Virus record (IMG/VR): IMGVR_UViG_3300034073_004904
Coordinates: 1-22,435 of that record
Source: a virus
DNA length: 22,435 bases
Reading direction: 5' to 3' (one strand)
Shown here: piece after piece, positions 20,336-22,435 of the stretch
Position numbering within the stretch: position 1 is the stretch's first letter
How the letters are laid out: each line of letters begins with the position of its first letter
Position numbers and translations under genes: made by a program
The notes under the pieces: model-generated
Seen by the model: only the letters and a program-made list of their open reading frames with translations
What the model was told of the DNA's origin: nothing
The model's database searches: none

Positions 20336-20550
20336 TATAATATTCTCCATTCGTCACAATCAGGTAATAAACCTAAACTTGAACCATTGTCCCAGTCTAT
20401 GTGAATAGTTCGATAATCGTCTATAAAATTAACAACTCCTTGATCGCCAGGAGTTAAATTTGTGTATTCATCATTAATATAAAGTAATTGAATTCTGTCT
20501 TGAATTTTTTCGCCTGAAGGACCAATATTTTTTTCAAAAGAATTTATCAT
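20335..20550 (-). CDS. DUF4314 protein
   Basis: 71 aa from ATG 20550; a GTG at 20580 would add ten residues, overlap the upstream gene and lacks an SD. The whole protein fits DUF4314: LLYINDEYTNLTPGDQGVV, then FIDDYRTIHIDWDNGSSLGL and LPDCDEW. This is a small beta-barrel-like domain frequent in phages and mobile elements. Its role is unknown. It is coupled to the following zinc-ribbon gene by a TAATG overlap. Confidence 0.85.
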   Translation of the reverse strand: MINSFEKNIGPSGEKIQDRIQLLYINDEYTNLTPGDQGVVNFIDDYRTIHIDWDNGSSLGLLPDCDEWRIL

Positions 20551-20563
20551 GATAAGTTTTATA

Positions 20564-20887
20564 TTATTGCCAGATGGCACATTTGTTACAAGTATTTATA
20601 GATCGATACTCGTAATAGGCTATGACGCAATTAAATATTTCTTTAGAAAGATCAGGATTAGTGTCATAAATTTCTGATTGAAAATTAGCGTAATATCTTA
20701 ATTCTCCTGAAACAGAATCAATTTGATTAATACTATAGTTAGGTGAAAGATGAGAAAGAAGTTCATCTAACTTTAAAATAATATTTTTCCAACCAGGATT
20801 TTGATAAAGAACAGAGGAAGAATGTTCAAAAGAAGGTGATGTAATAGGATCAATTATCCTATTTAGAATCAAATCATATTCTTTCAT
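20564..20887 (-). CDS. Truncated paralogue of the QVKxKFGGLRFY-family phage protein
   Basis: 107 aa. It parallels the protein at 355-744: PGWKNIILKLDELLSHLSPN (31-50), then INQIDSVSGELRYYA (53-67), NPDLSKEIF (77-85) and a final C100-x2-C103 (CNKC). The other copy continues with a second Cys/His pair after its CETC, but this one stops four residues after CNKC. It therefore keeps only half of the metal site, and the conserved KFGGLRFY has changed to SVSGELRYY. It may be diverged and functional or on the way to decay; the frame is open and intact. SD-like GAAAG is weak. Confidence 0.75.
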   Translation of the reverse strand: MKEYDLILNRIIDPITSPSFEHSSSVLYQNPGWKNIILKLDELLSHLSPNYSINQIDSVSGELRYYANFQSEIYDTNPDLSKEIFNCVIAYYEYRSINTCNKCAIWQ

Positions 20888-20898
20888 TATAAAACTTT

Positions 20899-21000
20899 CT
20901 ATATAGCATCAGTGTCAACAATTTTACCTATTAAAGGAAACAAAAAAAGAATAAATATAAAAAAACAAATTAAAAAAAAAAACAAAAATTTAAATATCAT
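20899..21000 (-). CDS. 33-aa hydrophobic membrane peptide
   Basis: The ORF encodes MIFKFLFFFLICFFIFILFL and a short tail FPLIGKIVDTDAI. Almost all of residues 4-24 are Phe, Leu or Ile, which predicts one membrane helix. It overlaps the end of the 54-aa gene by 11 nt. The coding DNA is a T-rich tract, so a chance ORF cannot be excluded. Confidence 0.4.
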   Translation of the reverse strand: MIFKFLFFFLICFFIFILFLFPLIGKIVDTDAI

Positions 21001-21154
21001 TTTTATCTTTTAATTGAAATTTTTTAACTTTTTCTATATCTTCAGAACGAGAACTCCAAAAATATGGTTTAGGATCACCACATTTGCGGCAGGGGATAAA
21101 TCTTAAATGGCGCATACATACAACAGCGGAAGAAATGTGATTATCAAATATCAT
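20990..21154 (-). CDS. 54-aa small protein with CxxC
   Basis: The ORF encodes MIFDNHISSAVVCMRHLRF, then IPCRKCGDPKPYFWSSRS and a charged helix (EDIEKVKKFQLKDKNDI). The CRKCG pair suggests half a zinc knuckle. Its ATG overlaps the upstream stop as ATGA, the coupling style used through this region, which supports real translation. Confidence 0.6.
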   Translation of the reverse strand: MIFDNHISSAVVCMRHLRFIPCRKCGDPKPYFWSSRSEDIEKVKKFQLKDKNDI

Positions 21155-21447
21155 TGATAATATCCTGAATTATATTTATCAAGAAAAATTATACTTTGAT
21201 TATACCAAGTACAATCATCACAAGTCTGATTACATTTATTACAAAACTCATTGCCCTCAGGGGGCGGGCCGATGAAGACTCCCTGTTCTGCATCGTTGAG
21301 TGCAATCGGAAGTAGTTCAGCGACGAGTCCACGTAGTCGTTTGATCTCATCTTTGGCGTCGTTCAACAGGACACAATGATCACACAGGCACACATAGTCA
21401 CCCGAAAAGATGAAGTTGGTAATTCGTTGCACGATGTCGTCGTTCAT
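21151..21447 (-). CDS. Small Cys-rich coiled-coil protein spanning a GC shift
   Basis: 98 aa from ATG 21447. The frame is open further upstream, but this ATG overlaps the previous stop (ATGA) and has GGAGG just before it. It has CLCDHC near residues 19-24, a DEIKRLRGLVAELL coiled coil, FIGPPPEG, and then CNKCNQTCDDC. The function is unknown. The coding DNA is GC-rich for the first two-thirds and AT-rich for the last third (from about 21255 down to 21151), as if two sources had been joined inside the gene. Confidence 0.75.
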   Translation of the reverse strand: MNDDIVQRITNFIFSGDYVCLCDHCVLLNDAKDEIKRLRGLVAELLPIALNDAEQGVFIGPPPEGNEFCNKCNQTCDDCTWYNQSIIFLDKYNSGYYQ

Positions 21448-21728
21448 CGGTCCTCCATGAGCGGGCATTGGTTTGGGCAGTCGGTGTGGTGACAGTCGGC
21501 TTTGCCGGGTCGTGTGATGTGCAGGTCGCAGTCGTCCCGATGGCAGCGTTCCCACCAGTTGCCGTGATCGTCAGTCAGTAATCCCGGTGGGTGTTGCGGT
21601 GGGTGGAATCGACGCCACAAATTGCGGTCAGCCACCCACCGCAACCAGATGATTTTGGCGATAAAATAACCCCCGCAGAAGCCGATCCATAATCTGACCA
21701 GCGTTCCGAGAGTAACTGGGTCATCCAC
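21444..21728 (-). CDS. Small membrane protein with Cys/His-rich tail
   Basis: 94 aa, GTG start with GGAGG 7 nt upstream. Residues about 7-28 (LGTLVRLWIGFCGGYFIAKI) form one membrane helix. The C-terminal half has WWERCHRDDCDLHI and CHHTDCPNQC, a probable metal site. No named family is recognised. It overlaps the upstream gene by 8 nt (GTGGATGA) and the next by 4 nt (ATGA). Codon use is GC-rich. Confidence 0.75.
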   Translation of the reverse strand: MDDPVTLGTLVRLWIGFCGGYFIAKIIWLRWVADRNLWRRFHPPQHPPGLLTDDHGNWWERCHRDDCDLHITRPGKADCHHTDCPNQCPLMEDR

Positions 21729-22023
21729 GTCGAGCCTCCTCGTTGGTTTCCATCATCTCTCCGTAACAGGTAATGAGATCAAGCCGTAGCCGCCTGACAA
21801 GTTTCATTAGCCGTCCAATTTCGTCCTCTTGTGACGGAAACACATGAGGTGTGTCGTCGTTCTGGCAGTTGAGCGGTGGATGTCCCATCACCCACCCGCA
21901 ACGTGTGCACATCTCCTCGCTATATCCCTTGTGCTGATGTCGCCGGGCGAGAACATCCAGTGGTGTCATCTGCATCTCATTCGATTCGTCAGGGATGTTA
22001 TCCACAATGCACCTGCTTTCCAT
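21721..22023 (-). CDS. Small protein with CxxC and DEIxRL coiled coil
   Basis: 100 aa from ATG 22023, or 84 aa if it begins at the ATG at 21975, which would avoid a 26-nt overlap with the upstream gene. It has CTRCGWVMGHPPLNC (a Cys-His metal site), then DEIGRLMKLVRRLRLDLITC and YGEMMETNEEA. That last part parallels DEIERL ... LRLDLITCHGQLMEAEKE in the left-edge gene. The DNA encoding it shares TAATGAGATCAAGCC exactly (plus-strand sense). The function is unknown. Codon use is GC-rich. Confidence 0.75.
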   Translation of the reverse strand: MESRCIVDNIPDESNEMQMTPLDVLARRHQHKGYSEEMCTRCGWVMGHPPLNCQNDDTPHVFPSQEDEIGRLMKLVRRLRLDLITCYGEMMETNEEARRG

Positions 22024-22174
22024 CTACGTAAACTTGGATGCTTCTGCCGGTAGGTGACACCGAAACTTCTACGTGGCGTTCGCACTCGCTTTTAATGTCG
22101 ATCCATACGATGTTGTAGATGCCTCGCCGTTCATCCAATTTGACTGTTCCGTGCGTTACTTCCACGTCATCCAC
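21998..22174 (-). CDS. 58-aa beta-rich protein
   Basis: The ORF starts at GTG 22174 with GGGAGG 8 nt upstream. It encodes MDDVEVTHGTVKLDERRGIY, then IVWIDIKSECERHVEVSVS and SIQVYVDGKQVHCG, an alternating pattern that suggests a small beta barrel. It overlaps the stop of the edge-cut gene by 8 nt (GTGGATGA). No family is recognised. Codon use is GC-rich like its neighbours. Confidence 0.65.
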   Translation of the reverse strand: MDDVEVTHGTVKLDERRGIYNIVWIDIKSECERHVEVSVSPTGRSIQVYVDGKQVHCG

Positions 22175-22435
22175 GGTGATCCTCCCATTCTTTGATTCGT
22201 GCTCGGATCAGAGCTTCAGCAATCGCATACTCGGCGGCGTGTTCCGGTGCTCGACGTTGAACTTCGTCCGCCAACTCATCGATGTGATGATTCTCCCAGC
22301 ATCCGACGGAAAGTCGATGACCTGCCTCTTCTCGCCAAACGGTGATCGTCTGGTTTTCGCTGCCGATCGGGCTGATCGTGAGGACGTGACGGGAAGAAAC
22401 GATGAGAGCCTTGCCGGAAACCCGAGCGTCGCCGT
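22167..22435 (-). CDS. Hexapeptide-repeat phage protein, C-terminal part, cut by right edge
   Basis: 88 residues are open from the window edge to a TGA. It starts inside a hexapeptide repeat (GDARVSGKALIV), followed by SSRHVLTISPIGSENQTITV, LSVGCWENHHIDELADEV and a helix ending IKEWEDHRG. The segment ARVSGxA ... HVLT...PIGSE ... VGCW recurs, by memory, at the C-terminus of phage proteins with hexapeptide repeats; the function is unknown. It is the C-terminal counterpart of the gene at 1-266, on the same strand, and could be the same gene if the ends join. Confidence 0.75.
   Translation of the reverse strand, partial: GDARVSGKALIVSSRHVLTISPIGSENQTITVWREEAGHRLSVGCWENHHIDELADEVQRRAPEHAAEYAIAEALIRARIKEWEDHRG

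Noticed and set aside
20550-20580. Frameshift joining the truncated zinc protein to the next ORF
   Set aside because: The next ORF is a complete DUF4314 domain; it does not contain the missing second Cys/His pair.
1-22435. CRISPR array or insertion sequence
   Set aside because: No regularly spaced direct repeats and no transposase-like ORF were found on either strand.

Overview
The window reads as part, or possibly a circular whole, of a tailed-phage genome infecting an actinobacterium. It holds a portal protein, fibre-like and glycine-rich adhesins, an M15-type endolysin, a class II ribonucleotide reductase, ThyX, two tRNA genes and many small overlapping ORFs. The host assignment rests mainly on the endolysin. 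Its C-terminal domain has the pattern of the actinobacterial cell-surface repeat that usually ends in DVxGYF. Start codons preceded by a -10 box and no Shine-Dalgarno sequence (leaderless starts, common in Actinobacteria) support this. Most of the window is AT-rich. The two outer edges and the adhesin block (about 13.3-15.05 kb) are clearly richer in GC.

Layout. (1) 1-5110, all minus strand. A tight operon runs from thyX leftward through small zinc-ribbon and acidic proteins, a 318-aa Cys-cluster protein and a holin-like membrane protein. A second group follows with a winged-HTH-like protein, a DUF1599/Nmad1-like protein, a phage zinc protein, tRNA-Lys(UUU) and the start of a hexapeptide-repeat protein cut by the left edge. 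(2) 5111-5277, divergent control region with inverted repeats. (3) 5278-8637, plus strand: a small leaderless ORF, a GT4-type glycosyltransferase, the B12-dependent reductase, tRNA-Asn(GUU) and a strong terminator. (4) 8681-16366, plus-strand virion and lysis block: small protein, portal, three small proteins, two fibre proteins with a shared N-terminus, glycine-rich adhesin, conserved small phage protein, endolysin and a 19-bp perfect hairpin. (5) 16.4-19.8 kb: a 43-aa membrane protein, a small minus-strand gene, a putative HExxH metallopeptidase (plus) and a convergent Pro/Ser-rich protein (minus). (6) 19.9-22.4 kb, minus strand: many short, translationally coupled genes, including a DUF4314 protein and a truncated paralogue of the protein at 355-744. 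The last gene is cut by the right edge.

The two edge-cut genes are the N-terminal and C-terminal parts of the same kind of hexapeptide-repeat protein. They lie on the same strand, in the order expected if the ends join. The simplest reading is a circular or circularly permuted molecule whose ends meet inside this gene, out of frame by one base as given; an assembly break in a repetitive gene of a larger phage is the alternative. No terminase, major capsid protein, DNA polymerase or integrase is recognisable. If 22.4 kb really is complete, the element is not an ordinary autonomous phage.

How the genes may work together: ThyX, the reductase and the Nmad1-like protein act on the deoxynucleotide supply, possibly with base modification. 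The tRNAs serve AT-rich codons. The portal, fibres and adhesins build and target the virion, and the endolysin with small membrane proteins releases it.
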